A stretch of 64,000 nt of DNA from Novosphingopyxis iocasae. GTDB taxonomy: Bacteria > Pseudomonadota > Alphaproteobacteria > Sphingomonadales > Sphingomonadaceae. Position 1 is the first letter of the stretch, and the number at the start of each line of letters is the position of its first letter. The stretch is from positions 2,255,001 through 2,319,000 of the forward strand of contig NZ_CP060495.1 of assembly GCF_014334095.1 (NCBI RefSeq). The letters are read 5' to 3'. A model generated the notes under the pieces. The model saw only the letters and a program-made list of their open reading frames with translations. It searched no databases and was not told the DNA's origin. Positions 1 through 10,303 of the stretch are shown in pieces. The position numbers and the translations under genes were made by a program.

Positions 1-800
1 TGCAGGATCTGGGACTGGATCGGATCGAAAAGACCGACGATGGCGGGCTTCGCATCGGCACGCTGGTCAGCAACACCGCGCTGTCCGCCGACAAGCGGGT
101 GCGCGAGGATTATGCCGTGCTCACCCGCGCGATCCAGGCGGGCGCGTCCGGCCAGTTGCGCAACAAGGCAACGACCGGGGGCAATCTCCTCCAACGCACG
201 CGCTGTTCCTATTTCTACGACACCAACATGTCCTGCAACAAGCGGCGGCCGGGCAGTGGATGCTCCGCCATCGGCGGCTCTTCCCGCCAACTCGGCGTTA
301 TCGGCACGTCGGACACCTGCATCGCGACCTATCCGGGCGATATGGCGGTGGCCATGCGCCTGCTCGATGCGGTGGTGGAGACGGTGAAGCCGGACGGTGC
401 CCGGCGCGCCATTCCGATCGCGGATTTCCACCGCCTGTGGGGCGATACGCCGCAGATCGAAACCGCGCTGGAGCCGGGCGAAATCATCACCCATGTGCGC
501 CTGCCGAAGCCGCTGGGCGGGCAGCATTTCTACCACAAGGTGCGCGACCGCCGGTCCTATGCCTTTGCGCTGGTCTCCGTGGCCGCCATCGTCATGCCGG
601 ACGGCACCGGCCGCGTCGCCTTTGGCGGCGTCGCGCCCAAGCCCTGGCGCGTGGAGGAAGCCGATGCGCTGATGCCGCAGGGCGCCAAAGCGGTGGTCGC
701 CCGCGCCTTTGCCGGTGCCCGGCCCACCGAGGACAACAAGTTCAAGATCCCGCTCGCCGAGCGCACGCTGGCCGGCGTGCTCGCGGACGCGAAGGCCTGA
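1..800 (+). CDS. Xanthine dehydrogenase family FAD-binding subunit, PaoB-like (5' partial)
   Basis: Medium subunit of a molybdenum hydroxylase, passing electrons between the molybdenum subunit and the iron-sulfur subunit. The reading frame is open from base 3, so the N-terminal FAD domain start lies outside the window. The segment [15 protein letters not shown] followed by GSGC supplies four cysteines spaced like the extra [4Fe-4S] insert of E. coli PaoB (YagS). The C-terminal CO dehydrogenase flavoprotein domain ends at ADAKA. The molybdenum subunit follows after 14 bases with an AGGAG-type ribosome binding site, so the two form one operon. The 2Fe-2S subunit is expected to the left. The aldehyde substrate is inferred only from similarity to PaoABC. 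Confidence 0.9.
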   Translation, partial: QDLGLDRIEKTDDGGLRIGTLVSNTALSADKRVREDYAVLTRAIQAGASGQLRNKATTGGNLLQRTRCSYFYDTNMSCNKRRPGSGCSAIGGSSRQLGVIGTSDTCIATYPGDMAVAMRLLDAVVETVKPDGARRAIPIADFHRLWGDTPQIETALEPGEIITHVRLPKPLGGQHFYHKVRDRRSYAFALVSVAAIVMPDGTGRVAFGGVAPKPWRVEEADALMPQGAKAVVARAFAGARPTEDNKFKIPLAERTLAGVLADAKA

Positions 801-814
801 GAGGAGCGAATCCC

Positions 815-3013
815 ATGGAATTCAACGCACCCGCAGGCGACAACCTGTTCGACAATGCCAAGATCGTCGGCAAGTCCACTCGCCGGATCGACGGCCCGCT
901 GAAGACCAGCGGCCTGGCCCCTTACGCCTATGAACGCCACGATGTCGCGGCCAACCAGGCCTATGGCTGGGTGGTCGGCTCCGCCATTTCGAAGGGGCGC
1001 ATCAAATCGATGACCCTGGACGATGCGCGCGCCGCGCCCGGCGTGATCGCCGTCGTCGCGGCGACCGAGCATGAGCCGGTCGGCAGCAGCAATTTCAACA
1101 TGGCGCCGCTGTTCGGCGGACGCGATGTCGCGCATTATCATCAGGCGATTGCCGTGGTGGTGGCCGAAACATTCGAGCAGGCCCGTGCCGCCGCCGCCCT
1201 GATCCGCACCGATTACGAGCGCGCGAAGGGCGTCCATTCGCTGGAAAAGGTGAAGGCTTCGGCCAAGGTCGGCAAGGGCTATGGCGGCGAGGACATGCGT
1301 GAGACGCGCGGCGATTTCGACACGGCCTACGCGTCCGCCCCCGTCACCATCGACAGCCAATATACGACGCCGGACGAAAGCCATGCGATGATGGAACCGA
1401 TGGCGACCATCGCCGCCTGGGACGGCGACAAGCTGACGCTCTGGACGTCGAACCAGATGATCAACTGGTCCAAGCAGGCCATGGGCAGCATCCTGAAGAT
1501 GCCGGCGGAAAACATCCGGGTGGATTCGCCCTATATCGGCGGCGGTTTCGGCGGAAAGCTGTTCATCCGCGCCGATGCGGTGATGGCCGCCTTGGGTGCC
1601 AAAGCAGCCAAGCGCCCGGTGAAAGTGGCGCTGCAACGCCCGCTGATCGCCAATAATTGCACGCATCGCCCCGCTACCATCCAGCGGCTGCGCATCGGCG
1701 CGGGCGAGGACGGGACGATCAGCGCGATCGCCCATGAATGCTGGTCCGCCAATATCACCGGCCAGGGCGGCGAACATGGCACCGCGCAGACTCCCAAACT
1801 CTACGCCGGGGACAACCGATTGGTCGCATCCTATGTCGGGCAGATCGATCTGCCCGAAGGCAATGCCATGCGCGCGCCGGGCGAAGCGGTCGGCCATCTC
1901 GCGCTGGAAGTGGCGATGGACGAAATGGCGGAGAAGCTGGGCATGGACCCAGTCGAATTCCGCATCGTCAACGAGCCCAAGACGCTGCCGGGCGATCCGT
2001 CGATCCCGTTTTCGGAACGGCATCTCGTCCGCTGCCTGCGCGAAGGGGCGGAGCGCTTCGGCTGGTCTTCCCGCAAGGCCGAGCCCGGCGCAACGCGTGA
2101 GGGGCGCTGGCTGAAGGGCATGGGCGTGGCCGCGGGCTATCGCGGTGCGCCGACGCAGAAATCGGCGGCGCGGGTGCAGCTGTCCGAGGACGGCCGCCTC
2201 ACCGTGTTCACGGACATGACCGACATCGGGACCGGCAGCTACACCATTATCGCGCAGACCGCGGCGGAAAGCCTCGGCCTGCCGCTGGACCGCGTGCAGG
2301 TAGAACTGGGCGATTCGAACTATCCCGTTGCCGCCGGATCGGGCGGCCAATGGGGTGCGGCCTCCTCCACCGCGGGCGTCTATGCCGCCTGCGTCAACCT
2401 GCGCCGCAAGATCGGCGAAGCGCTCGGGATCGACGGCGATCAGGCCACCTTCGCGGACGGCTCGATCACATTGGGTGAGCGATCCGCAAAGCTGACCGAA
2501 GCGGGCGCTGTGTCCGCGGACGGTGAGATGGACTTCGGCAAGTTCCAAGAGGATTACGACATCGGCACCTATGCGGGGCACTTCGTGGAAGTCGCGGTCG
2601 ACGCCTATACCGGCGAAACCCGCGTCCAGCGGATGCTTGCGGTGTGCGATGCCGGACGCATCCTCAACCCGCTATCCGCGCGCAGCCAGGTGATCGGCGC
2701 GATGACCATGGCCGCGGGCTCCGCATTGATGGAAGATCTGCATGTGGACGAACGCTTCGGCTTCTTCGTGAACCATGATCTGGCGGGTTACGAAGTGCCC
2801 GTACACGCGGACATCCCGCATCAGGACTGCATCTTCCTCGACACGCTCGACCCCGTCATCTCGCCGATGAAGGCCAAGGGCGTGGGCGAGCTGGGCATTT
2901 GCGGACCCGGCGCGGCGATCGCCAATGCGATCTACAACGCCACCGGCATCCGCGTGCGCGAATATCCGCTGACGCTGGACAAATATCTCGATCAGCTACC
3001 GGCGATCGCCTGA
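815..3013 (+). CDS. Molybdopterin-binding aldehyde/xanthine oxidoreductase subunit, PaoC-like
   Basis: Large catalytic subunit (732 aa) carrying the molybdenum cofactor. The start at 815 is chosen because GAGAGGAG lies 8-14 bases upstream; the frame stays open leftwards but that part overlaps the FAD subunit. Seen in the sequence: the GGGFGGK cofactor-binding loop near residue 245 and the C-terminal KGVGELGICGPGAAIANA segment, whose glutamate corresponds to the invariant catalytic base of the family, followed by GIRVREYPLTLDKYL as in PaoC. With the preceding PaoB-like gene it would form a periplasmic or cytoplasmic aldehyde oxidoreductase. A strong hairpin terminator follows directly. Confidence 0.92.
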   Translation: MEFNAPAGDNLFDNAKIVGKSTRRIDGPLKTSGLAPYAYERHDVAANQAYGWVVGSAISKGRIKSMTLDDARAAPGVIAVVAATEHEPVGSSNFNMAPLFGGRDVAHYHQAIAVVVAETFEQARAAAALIRTDYERAKGVHSLEKVKASAKVGKGYGGEDMRETRGDFDTAYASAPVTIDSQYTTPDESHAMMEPMATIAAWDGDKLTLWTSNQMINWSKQAMGSILKMPAENIRVDSPYIGGGFGGKLFIRADAVMAALGAKAAKRPVKVALQRPLIANNCTHRPATIQRLRIGAGEDGTISAIAHECWSANITGQGGEHGTAQTPKLYAGDNRLVASYVGQIDLPEGNAMRAPGEAVGHLALEVAMDEMAEKLGMDPVEFRIVNEPKTLPGDPSIPFSERHLVRCLREGAERFGWSSRKAEPGATREGRWLKGMGVAAGYRGAPTQKSAARVQLSEDGRLTVFTDMTDIGTGSYTIIAQTAAESLGLPLDRVQVELGDSNYPVAAGSGGQWGAASSTAGVYAACVNLRRKIGEALGIDGDQATFADGSITLGERSAKLTEAGAVSADGEMDFGKFQEDYDIGTYAGHFVEVAVDAYTGETRVQRMLAVCDAGRILNPLSARSQVIGAMTMAAGSALMEDLHVDERFGFFVNHDLAGYEVPVHADIPHQDCIFLDTLDPVISPMKAKGVGELGICGPGAAIANAIYNATGIRVREYPLTLDKYLDQLPAIA

Positions 3014-3019
3014 CGAAGC

Positions 3020-3045
3020 GGCGGGGCGCGCCTGCCCCGCCTTTT
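3020..3045 (+). terminator. Rho-independent terminator of the molybdenum hydroxylase operon
   Basis: An 8-bp perfect GC stem, GGCGGGGC (3020-3027) and GCCCCGCC (3034-3041), with a six-base loop, is followed by TTTT. It starts seven bases after the stop codon of the PaoC-like gene. Confidence 0.8.
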
Positions 3046-3095
3046 CGCCTTGTCGCGAACGCACCATTAACCGCGCGCATGCGATACACCGCGGC

Positions 3096-3329
3096 ATGCT
3101 CTTCGGACCGCGCCTCAAAACCGTGTTCGCCAGCCGCTGGAATGCCTTGTTCTGGTCGCTCGGCGTACTGTTGACCGCCTGGTGCACCGTGCCCGCGGCG
3201 GACGAGGCGCGCCGTGCGCCCGCCGATCAGGCGGCCAAGGCGGCGGCGGCGAAGGATACCGCCGCGATGGTCGAGGAGCGGCGCGAAGCGTTCGAACGCG
3301 CCCGGCGGCTGGAACAGGCCGCGCGCTAG
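3096..3329 (+). CDS. Small membrane-anchored hypothetical protein
   Basis: A 77-residue protein with one hydrophobic helix (ALFWSLGVLLTAWC, about residues 17-30) and then a charged, alanine- and arginine-rich tail predicted to be helical (AAKDTAAMVEERREAFERARR). It has no recognised domain. It is probably a single-pass inner-membrane or periplasm-facing protein. The ribosome binding site is weak. It sits between a terminator and the 3-hydroxyacyl-CoA dehydrogenase gene. Codon use resembles its neighbours, which favours a real gene. Confidence 0.55.
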   Translation: MLFGPRLKTVFASRWNALFWSLGVLLTAWCTVPAADEARRAPADQAAKAAAAKDTAAMVEERREAFERARRLEQAAR

Positions 3330-3443
3330 CCACCGTCCCGCCCCCGCTTTCCTCCGGCGCGCTTGTCCCGACATCGCCTATCTTATAGGCGGTCGGCAAG
3401 AGATCGGGCCGGGATCGCGGCCACGGGCGAAGGAGACATAGGC

Positions 3444-4313
3444 ATGAACAGCGTAGGCATTATCGGCGCAGGGCAGATGGGCGCAGGCATCGCGCAGGTG
3501 TCCGCCGCAGCGGGCTACCGCGTGTTCCTGGCCGATGTGAGCCTGGAGGTCGCCGAAAAGGCCAAGGCGGATATCGGCAAGCGCCTATCCCGCCTGGTCG
3601 AAAAGGAGAAGATGGAGGCGAAGGCCGCCGAAACCGCGCTCGGCCGGATCGAGCCGGTCGGCTCCTTCGAACCGATGGCAAGCGCAGGGCTGATCATCGA
3701 GGCGGCGACCGAGCGCGAAGAGGTGAAGCGCACCATATTCGCCGAAGTCGGCAAGGTGCTGGGCCACAAGGCGGTGCTGGCGTCCAACACCTCCTCCATC
3801 CCGATCACGCGGCTCGCCCAGGCCTCGCCCGATCCGGAGCGCTTCATCGGCGTGCACTTTTTCAATCCCGTGCCGGTGATGGACCTGATCGAGGTGATCA
3901 AGGGCCTCGCGACGTCCACCGAAACGGTTGAGACCGTGCGCGGCTACGGCAAGGCGCTGGGCAAGCAGATGGTGTTCGCCAACGACGCGCCGGGCTTCAT
4001 CGTGAACCGCATCCTGCTGCCGATGCTGAACGAGGCCTGCTTCGCGCTGGGCGAAGGCGTCGCGAGCATCGAGGATATCGATACCGCCTGCCGCCTGGGC
4101 CTCAACCATCCGATGGGGCCGCTGACGCTGGCCGATTTCATCGGGCTCGATACCTGTCTGGAAATTACTCGCGTGCTGCACGAGACGACGGGCGATCCCA
4201 AATACCGCCCCGCGCCGCTGCTGGTGAAATATGTCGAGGCGGGCTGGTACGGCCGCAAATCGGGCCGCGGCTTCTACGACTATAGCGGCGATACGCCCAA
4301 GCCGACGCGCTAA
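3444..4313 (+). CDS. 3-hydroxybutyryl-CoA / 3-hydroxyacyl-CoA dehydrogenase
   Basis: A 289-residue NAD-dependent enzyme interconverting 3-hydroxyacyl-CoA and 3-oxoacyl-CoA in short-chain beta-oxidation or polyhydroxybutyrate metabolism. It begins [17 protein letters not shown], the GxGxxG Rossmann motif at the N-terminus. It contains the family signature [15 protein letters not shown] near residue 137 and the C-terminal domain entry [10 protein letters not shown]. Length is typical of Hbd/PaaH. AGGAGA at 3431-3436 fixes the start at 3444 although the frame is open further upstream. It appears monocistronic; the next gene is convergent. Confidence 0.93.
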   Translation: MNSVGIIGAGQMGAGIAQVSAAAGYRVFLADVSLEVAEKAKADIGKRLSRLVEKEKMEAKAAETALGRIEPVGSFEPMASAGLIIEAATEREEVKRTIFAEVGKVLGHKAVLASNTSSIPITRLAQASPDPERFIGVHFFNPVPVMDLIEVIKGLATSTETVETVRGYGKALGKQMVFANDAPGFIVNRILLPMLNEACFALGEGVASIEDIDTACRLGLNHPMGPLTLADFIGLDTCLEITRVLHETTGDPKYRPAPLLVKYVEAGWYGRKSGRGFYDYSGDTPKPTR

Positions 4314-4335
4314 ACGCGCTGCTGCGGGGCGGGGC

Positions 4336-4713
4336 TCAGGCCTCGTCCTCCAGCGCGTGCATGTCATCGTCGGACAGGCCGAAATGATGGCCCATTTCGT
4401 GGATCATAACATGGTGGACCAGCCGCTCCACCGGAATGTCCCGCTCGCGTGCCTCCGCCAGGATCGGCAGGCGGAAGAGGTAGATTCGATCGGGCGTGCC
4501 GTCCGACACGTCCCAGACGCTTTTGTTGTCGATCGGCCGGCCGGTATAGAGGCCCGATAGCTGCATCGGATGGGTCAGCCCCACTGATTCGAGCATTTCC
4601 TGCGTTGCCAGATCCTGCACCCGCACGACCACATCGCCCAGATAGCGGCGGAATTCTTCCGGAAGATTCGCGAGCGACCGCAGCGCGACCGCCTCCATCG
4701 CCGCCTCGTCCAT
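4336..4713 (-). CDS. Metallopeptidase family protein (minimal MMP-like, HExxH)
   Basis: A small (125 aa) zincin-like protein of the DUF1025/MMP-like family. The zinc motif HEMGHHFGLSDDD near the C-terminus has the HExxH pattern plus downstream glycine and aspartates. The preferred start at 4713 forms an ATGA overlap with the stop codon of the upstream DUF3617 lipoprotein gene, so the two are translationally coupled; an alternative start lies four codons upstream at 4725. Substrates of this family are unknown. It has no signal peptide and is probably cytoplasmic. Confidence 0.85.
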   Translation of the reverse strand: MDEAAMEAVALRSLANLPEEFRRYLGDVVVRVQDLATQEMLESVGLTHPMQLSGLYTGRPIDNKSVWDVSDGTPDRIYLFRLPILAEARERDIPVERLVHHVMIHEMGHHFGLSDDDMHALEDEA

Positions 4714-5318
4714 CAACCTTCGCACGATCCGGTGCGCGTGCCGGTCAATTTGCCCGCCAGCTTGATCTTGCCGTTCGGGCTGTTCAGTACCTGGTTCGCC
4801 ATAGCGAGTTCGAAGTTTTCCGGCTTCAGTTCCCCCTGCATGTCGGTGCGCATCCGGCGTCCACCCTCACCGCCGCAGGTCATGCTGATGGTGGTGAAAT
4901 CGCCGCTCTGGCTGAATGTGTCATAGCTGCAATCGCTATTGGTATCGTTGCCGAAAAACTCCGGATCGGGCCGCCCGGCCTGATCGGCAGGCAGGCAATG
5001 CGCATATTCCTGGGTGGTGCCCTTCAGCGATTGGAGCGGCGCGCGCAGCGGTTCCGGCGCGTCGGGCGCATCGATGCTGGTGACGGTGAAACGCAGCTTC
5101 CACAGGCCCGGCTTCAGCTTGTCGGATAGGGTCTGGACCATCGCCTCCTGATTGGCGGCGCTTTCTTCCGGGCTCGCCCGCTCAGGTGCGGCGACCTCGG
5201 GCGCCGCGGCGCTGCTGTCCGCCGCCGACGCTGCATCCGTGCTTTCCTCCTTGCCCGAACAACCGGCGAGGGTGGCCAGAGCGGCCGCGGCGGCAAGGAA
5301 GACGGCATGGGATTTCAT
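4713..5318 (-). CDS. DUF3617 family lipoprotein
   Basis: A 201-residue exported lipoprotein. The start at 5318 gives a canonical signal peptide MKSHAVFLAAAAALATLAGC with a lipobox LAGC. Then comes a low-complexity Ala/Ser/Glu linker and a DUF3617 domain beginning at LKPGLWKLRFTV. Cysteines in HCLPADQ, SDCSYD and SMTCGG are typical of the family. The frame extends upstream to 5528, but that part lacks the signal peptide context and is not needed. Function is unknown. It overlaps the downstream HExxH peptidase gene by four bases. Confidence 0.85.
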   Translation of the reverse strand: MKSHAVFLAAAAALATLAGCSGKEESTDAASAADSSAAAPEVAAPERASPEESAANQEAMVQTLSDKLKPGLWKLRFTVTSIDAPDAPEPLRAPLQSLKGTTQEYAHCLPADQAGRPDPEFFGNDTNSDCSYDTFSQSGDFTTISMTCGGEGGRRMRTDMQGELKPENFELAMANQVLNSPNGKIKLAGKLTGTRTGSCEG

Positions 5319-5418
5319 TGTGCAACTCCGGTCGGGATCGGGCCGCTTTAGATAGGCGCGTGCTTCCGCCGTGCCTAGCCGCCTTGGCAGCGGGCCCCGC
5401 CACCCACATATAGGCGCG

Positions 5419-7596
5419 ATGGCAGAACTGGTGATCCGACGCGGGCTGGAAGAGCCCGAGACCGACGAGAATTTCAAGCCGCACAAGCCGGTTCGCCCCG
5501 AAAAGGCGGAAGGCGGGCAGAAGTTCAAGCTCGTCAGCGAATATGAGCCGTCTGGGGATCAGCCCACCGCCATCGCCGAACTGACGGAAAGCGCCCGCGA
5601 TGGCGAGGCGACGCAGGTGCTCCTGGGCGTCACTGGCTCGGGCAAGACCTTCACCATGGCGAAGGTGATCGAAGAACTGCAGCGCCCGGCGCTGGTGCTG
5701 GCTCCCAACAAGATCCTCGCCGCGCAGCTTTACGGCGAGTTCAAGAGCTTCTTTCCCGAGAACGCGGTCGAATATTTCGTCAGCTATTACGACTATTATC
5801 AGCCCGAAGCCTATGTGCCGCGTTCCGACACCTACATCGAGAAGGAAAGCTCGATCAACGAGGCGATCGACCGGATGCGTCATTCGGCTACGCGCGCGCT
5901 GCTGGAACGCGACGACGTGCTGATCGTGGCTTCCGTTTCCTGCCTTTACGGCATCGGATCGGTCGAGACCTATTCGGCGATGGTGTTCGACATCAAAAGG
6001 GAAGACACGGTCGACCAGCGCGAGCTGATCCGCAAGCTCGTCGCCCTGCAATATAAGCGCAACGACACCGCCTTCGCGCGCGGCAATTTCCGTGTGCGCG
6101 GCGATACGCTGGAGCTGTTCCCGTCGCACTATGAAGACATGGCCTGGCGCATCGAATTTTTCGGCGACGAGGTGGAGTCGATCAGCGAGTTCGATCCGCT
6201 GACCGGCAAGAAGGGCGCGCAGCTGGACAAGGTGCGCGTCTATGCGAACTCGCACTATGTCACGCCCGGCCCGACGATGAAGCAGGCCGCCGAGGCCATC
6301 AAGTTCGAGCTTTCCGAGCGGCTGAAGGAGCTGGAAGCGGAGGGCAAACTGCTGGAAGCGCAGCGGCTGGAGCAGCGCACCAATTTCGATCTGGAAATGA
6401 TCCACGCCACCGGCAGCTGCAACGGCATCGAAAATTACAGTCGCTTCCTCACCGGCCGCCTGCCCGGCGAGCCGCCGCCGACCCTTTTCGAATATCTGCC
6501 CGATAACGCGCTGCTGTTCGTCGACGAAAGCCATCAGACGGTGCCGCAGATCGGCGCGATGGCGCGCGGGGACCATCGCCGCAAGCTGACGCTGGCCGAA
6601 TATGGCTTCCGCCTGCCGAGCTGCATCGACAACCGTCCGTTACGCTTCAACGAATGGGACGCGATGCGCCCGCAGACTTTTGCGGTGTCCGCCACGCCCG
6701 GGAAGTGGGAGATGGAGGAGACCAGCGGCGTCTTTGCCGAGCAGGTGATCCGCCCCACCGGGCTGATCGATCCGCCGGTAGAGATCAAACCGGTCGAGGA
6801 ACAGGTCGACGACCTGATCAACGAGGCGCGCATCACCGCTCAAAAGGGCTATCGCACCCTCGTCACCACGCTCACGAAGCGCATGGCCGAAGACCTCACC
6901 GAGTTCATGCACGAGGCCGGGATCAAGGTGCGCTACATGCACTCCGACGTCGAGACGCTGGAGCGTATCGAGCTGATCCGGGATCTGCGCATGGGCGTGT
7001 ACGACGTGCTCGTCGGCATCAACTTGCTGCGCGAGGGGCTCGACATCCCCGAATGCGGGCTGGTCGCGATCCTGGACGCGGACAAGGAAGGCTTCCTGCG
7101 CTCCGAAACCTCGCTGATCCAGACCATCGGCCGGGCCGCCCGTAATGTCGACGGGCGCGTGATCCTCTACGCCGATCGCATCACCGGATCGATGGAGCGC
7201 GCGCTGGCCGAGACCGACCGGCGGCGCGAAAAGCAACTCGCCTATAATGAAGAGCACGGCATCACGCCGAAGACGATCCGCAAGAATATCTCCGACATCG
7301 TGGCCTATGCCAGCAAGGACGATCGCGCAAAGGCGTCCAAGGACGAGCCCGAAAGCCTCGTGGGCCACAATCTGCGCGCCTATATCGAGGATCTGGAGAA
7401 GAAGATGCGCACCGCCGCCGCCGATCTGGAGTTCGAGGAGGCCGGGCGCCTGCGCGACGAGATCCGCAAGCTGGAGGCCGACGAACTCGGCCTGCCAGGC
7501 GACGAACAGGTCGCCGCACCGCGCGGCCGCGCCACCGAGGGACGGCCGGGCACGCGCAAGATGCGATACGGCAAGACCCAGCGGAAAATGAGCTGA
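5419..7596 (+). CDS. uvrB: Excinuclease ABC subunit B (UvrB)
   Basis: A 725-residue DNA damage recognition helicase of nucleotide excision repair, acting between UvrA and UvrC. Visible motifs are Walker [10 protein letters not shown], the beta-hairpin region [12 protein letters not shown], helicase motif II FVDESH, motifs [12 protein letters not shown] and QTIGRAARN, and the C-terminal UVR motif [20 protein letters not shown] that binds UvrC. The start at 5419 gives [10 protein letters not shown]; an in-frame start at 5371 would add 16 residues. No strong ribosome binding site is visible at either. It is monocistronic and divergent from the DUF3617 operon. Confidence 0.97.
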   Translation: MAELVIRRGLEEPETDENFKPHKPVRPEKAEGGQKFKLVSEYEPSGDQPTAIAELTESARDGEATQVLLGVTGSGKTFTMAKVIEELQRPALVLAPNKILAAQLYGEFKSFFPENAVEYFVSYYDYYQPEAYVPRSDTYIEKESSINEAIDRMRHSATRALLERDDVLIVASVSCLYGIGSVETYSAMVFDIKREDTVDQRELIRKLVALQYKRNDTAFARGNFRVRGDTLELFPSHYEDMAWRIEFFGDEVESISEFDPLTGKKGAQLDKVRVYANSHYVTPGPTMKQAAEAIKFELSERLKELEAEGKLLEAQRLEQRTNFDLEMIHATGSCNGIENYSRFLTGRLPGEPPPTLFEYLPDNALLFVDESHQTVPQIGAMARGDHRRKLTLAEYGFRLPSCIDNRPLRFNEWDAMRPQTFAVSATPGKWEMEETSGVFAEQVIRPTGLIDPPVEIKPVEEQVDDLINEARITAQKGYRTLVTTLTKRMAEDLTEFMHEAGIKVRYMHSDVETLERIELIRDLRMGVYDVLVGINLLREGLDIPECGLVAILDADKEGFLRSETSLIQTIGRAARNVDGRVILYADRITGSMERALAETDRRREKQLAYNEEHGITPKTIRKNISDIVAYASKDDRAKASKDEPESLVGHNLRAYIEDLEKKMRTAAADLEFEEAGRLRDEIRKLEADELGLPGDEQVAAPRGRATEGRPGTRKMRYGKTQRKMS

Positions 7597-7768
7597 GGGC
7601 CGCCCGATTATTACTGCGTTACGATAGCGTAATTTTATTGCACGCGTTTGCAGTGACTTCCGGGCATGACCACCAATCCGGGGTTGATGGGGTCGGCCGT
7701 GGTCGGCAGATGGGGAGAGGGGGGCGATAGTTCGGTCGCGTCTGACGACCTGGAGTTTGAATTTTTTA

Positions 7769-8095
7769 ATGGTATCCAATCCCCCGCGTTCCCATACGGG
7801 CGCGCCCAATGCCCGGCTTATCGATTTCGACGAAGCGGTGATCAAAACCGGTCCCATGGGAAGCACGCGCTTCCTTCGCGTGCGCGGCACCCTTCCCGAA
7901 GATGGCCTGGGCGTGAAGCTTGCGCCCCGCATCTACGCGACAAAGCCTGATTACTGGGTGATCGAAGTGGCCGCGCCGATATCGCGTGACGTGACCGAGC
8001 GCGCTTTCGAAGTATCTATTCCGATTGACGGGGTTACCGGCACGAAGGGAATTATCGTGCGCGGACACACCCACGAAGTGCAGTTCGAAAGCTAA
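7769..8095 (+). CDS. Hypothetical protein
   Basis: A 108-residue soluble protein (MVSNPPRSHTGAPNARLIDF...) with no recognised domain. The middle (FLRVRGTLPEDGLGVKLAPRIYATKPDYWVIEVAAP) looks like a small beta-rich fold. The start at 7769 is the first ATG; a TTG four codons earlier is also in frame. Its TAA stop (8093-8095) overlaps the TAG stop (8094-8092) of the convergent DsbD-like gene. Composition is like the neighbouring core genes. Confidence 0.6.
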   Translation: MVSNPPRSHTGAPNARLIDFDEAVIKTGPMGSTRFLRVRGTLPEDGLGVKLAPRIYATKPDYWVIEVAAPISRDVTERAFEVSIPIDGVTGTKGIIVRGHTHEVQFES

Positions 8096-10257
8096 CGCGC
8101 CGCCAGATCGATCAGCATATCCTGGCTCAGCAGCTGCGGTAGCTCTTTCGGCTCTCCGCCGCCTTTCGGGTAGAACAGATAAAAGGGCACGCCCGCCCGG
8201 CCATGCGCGGCCAGGAATCGTGCGATGGCCGGATCGCGGCGGGTGAAGTCCCCGCTCATCACCGCAACATTGCCCCGTTCGAACGCGCGGGCCACGCCCT
8301 CCCGCTCGATCGCGGCAGCCTCGTTCGCCTTGCAGGTGACGCACCAATCAGCAGTGAAATAAAGGAAGATTGGGCGCCCCTCGGCCTGCAGTTGCGCCAG
8401 TCGCGCCTCATCGAACGGCAGCGAATTGCTGCGGCCATTGTGCGCAGCAAAACTTCTCTCCGGAGCCGCCGCGACCAGCGCAGGGGGCAGCAGCAGAACC
8501 GCCAAAGCGCCTGCCGCCAGCAGCGGCACCGCGCCCGCGCCGCCGCGCTGACCGCGACCCAGCAGCAGCAGAATGACGAGCATCGCCACCGCCGCGACGA
8601 CGCCCGCGATTATCAGGTTCGGGCCGCCCAGACGCCATAGCAGCCAGCCCAGCGCCAATGCGGTCAGCGCCATCGGCAGCGCCATCCATTTGCGGAAGGT
8701 CTCCATCCATGCCCCCGGCTTGGGCAGCCAGCGGCGCAGCGTGGGCACGAAGCCGATGGCAAGGAAAGGCAGCGCCAGTCCGATGCCCAGCCCCGCGAAC
8801 AGCAGCAGCGCGGCCGGAACGGGCAGCAGGAGGGCCGCGCCCAATGCGGCGGCCATGAACGGCCCGGTGCAGGGCGTGGCGACGAACGCAGCGAGCGCGC
8901 CGGTCCAGAAGCTGCCGCTCATCCCGCCCGATCGCGTCAAACGATCACCGACTGCGAGGCCGGGCACGGTGAACATACCCAGCAGGTTGGCGACGATCCC
9001 CACGGTGAGCAGGAACAGCGCCACCACCACGGCCGGCTCCTGCAACTGAAACGCCCAGCCCACCGCCTCACCGCGCGCGCGCAAAGCGAGCAGCAAACCG
9101 CCCAGCGCCAGGCAGGCTAGGATCGCCCCTGCGCCATAAGCCAGCGCATCGCGGCGCGCCTCGGCCTCGCCGATGGCCGCGCGGCTCAGGCTGATCGCCT
9201 TCAGGCCCAGGATCGGGAATACACAAGGCAGGATATTGAGGAGCAGGCCGCCAAGCAGCGCCGCGCCAAAGCTTAAAAGCAGCGTAGGCGCATCGGCGGC
9301 GGCGGGATCGGCACTGCCGGCCAGTGGCACTCCCCCGGTCGGCACGGCCCCCGGCGCGGCGGAGATGGAAAGGCCGGTGCCGTCTCCCAGCGCCAGCAGT
9401 CCAGAAACGTCCTGGGGCGATGCGCCCGCCGCCCTGGTCTCCATCACCAGCCGGTCACCTACGCGCGAAAACCGCTGGGGCGCGGCGTAATCGACCATGC
9501 CGTCGGCGCTCGCAAAGAAATGAGGTGCCGGCGCGGCGGCAGCGGCTGGAAAGGGGATGGCGAGCCGCAGCATGCCGTTCGCCACCTCGAACGTTGCGGG
9601 CCGATCGAGCGGCGTCGGCAGGGCCGATCGGAAGCGGTCAAAGCTTGCGGTGGCCGCCTTTCCGCCCGGACCCGCAACCAACGTCGTTTCGAAATGGCCG
9701 GTTTCCGGCACGCAAATCTCGTCGGTACAGGCGAGCCATTGCGCATCCAGACCAATCGGCAGCCGCGTGCCCGGTGCGACGCTCTTGTCCAGCATCAGAT
9801 CGAACAGCAGCGCATGCGGCCCTTCATAAACATGGTTCATCAACCCCGCGATCGTCAGCGTCTGCGGCACCGGAAACTGCGCTTCGCCCAGCGTCACGCC
9901 CTTGGGCAGCGTCCATTTCAGATCGATCCCGAAGCCCGCATCGCCGGGATTCGACCAGTAGCCATGCCAGCCGGCATCCGGCTTAAACGAGAGCGCCAGC
10001 GTATCACCACCGCCGGGCGCGACCTTGCCGTTCTCGGCCAGCAACGCCCCCTGGATGTGCGTGGCGTTGCTGCCCTGCGCATGGACCGGGGCCGCCACGC
10101 AGAAGGTGGCCGCGAGCGCGATCAGCAGCAACGCCGCAAGGGCCGCGCCGATGCGAACGAAAGGTCGCAAATGTAACGGGACACCCCCGGAAAATTCGGT
10201 CGGCCCGTGTCCTGCCATCGATGAACGGAACAGAGCGGCGGTCGGTCGGGCGGTCAT
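8092..10257 (-). CDS. DsbD-like protein-disulfide reductase (thiol:disulfide interchange)
   Basis: A 721-residue inner-membrane protein moving electrons from cytoplasmic thioredoxin to the periplasm. Order: signal segment (GAALAALLLIALAATFC..HAQ, about residues 35-62), a periplasmic DsbD N-terminal-like beta domain with ACTDEICVP cysteines, a transmembrane core with LNILPCVFPILGLK and FVATPCTGPFMAAALG (the two conserved membrane cysteines), and a C-terminal thioredoxin domain with YFTADWCVTCK. All redox cysteine pairs expected for DsbD are present. It is longer than E. coli DsbD. The start at 10257 is the longest; a start at residue 14 is possible. It converges on a hypothetical gene. Confidence 0.9.
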   Translation of the reverse strand: MTARPTAALFRSSMAGHGPTEFSGGVPLHLRPFVRIGAALAALLLIALAATFCVAAPVHAQGSNATHIQGALLAENGKVAPGGGDTLALSFKPDAGWHGYWSNPGDAGFGIDLKWTLPKGVTLGEAQFPVPQTLTIAGLMNHVYEGPHALLFDLMLDKSVAPGTRLPIGLDAQWLACTDEICVPETGHFETTLVAGPGGKAATASFDRFRSALPTPLDRPATFEVANGMLRLAIPFPAAAAAPAPHFFASADGMVDYAAPQRFSRVGDRLVMETRAAGASPQDVSGLLALGDGTGLSISAAPGAVPTGGVPLAGSADPAAADAPTLLLSFGAALLGGLLLNILPCVFPILGLKAISLSRAAIGEAEARRDALAYGAGAILACLALGGLLLALRARGEAVGWAFQLQEPAVVVALFLLTVGIVANLLGMFTVPGLAVGDRLTRSGGMSGSFWTGALAAFVATPCTGPFMAAALGAALLLPVPAALLLFAGLGIGLALPFLAIGFVPTLRRWLPKPGAWMETFRKWMALPMALTALALGWLLWRLGGPNLIIAGVVAAVAMLVILLLLGRGQRGGAGAVPLLAAGALAVLLLPPALVAAAPERSFAAHNGRSNSLPFDEARLAQLQAEGRPIFLYFTADWCVTCKANEAAAIEREGVARAFERGNVAVMSGDFTRRDPAIARFLAAHGRAGVPFYLFYPKGGGEPKELPQLLSQDMLIDLAAR

Positions 10258-10303
10258 GATGCGCCCCCTATACAGGCTGCCCGCCGCGTAGGACAGCGCC
10301 GCC

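Noticed and set aside
557-2581. 674-codon open frame on the minus strand
   Set aside because: It lies wholly antisense to the PaoC-like gene, has Arg/His-rich composition typical of shadow frames in high-GC DNA, and shows no domain motifs.
7619-7640. TTACG-ATAG-CGTAA hairpin with T-rich tail after uvrB
   Set aside because: The stem is only five base pairs and AT-containing; too weak to call a terminator.
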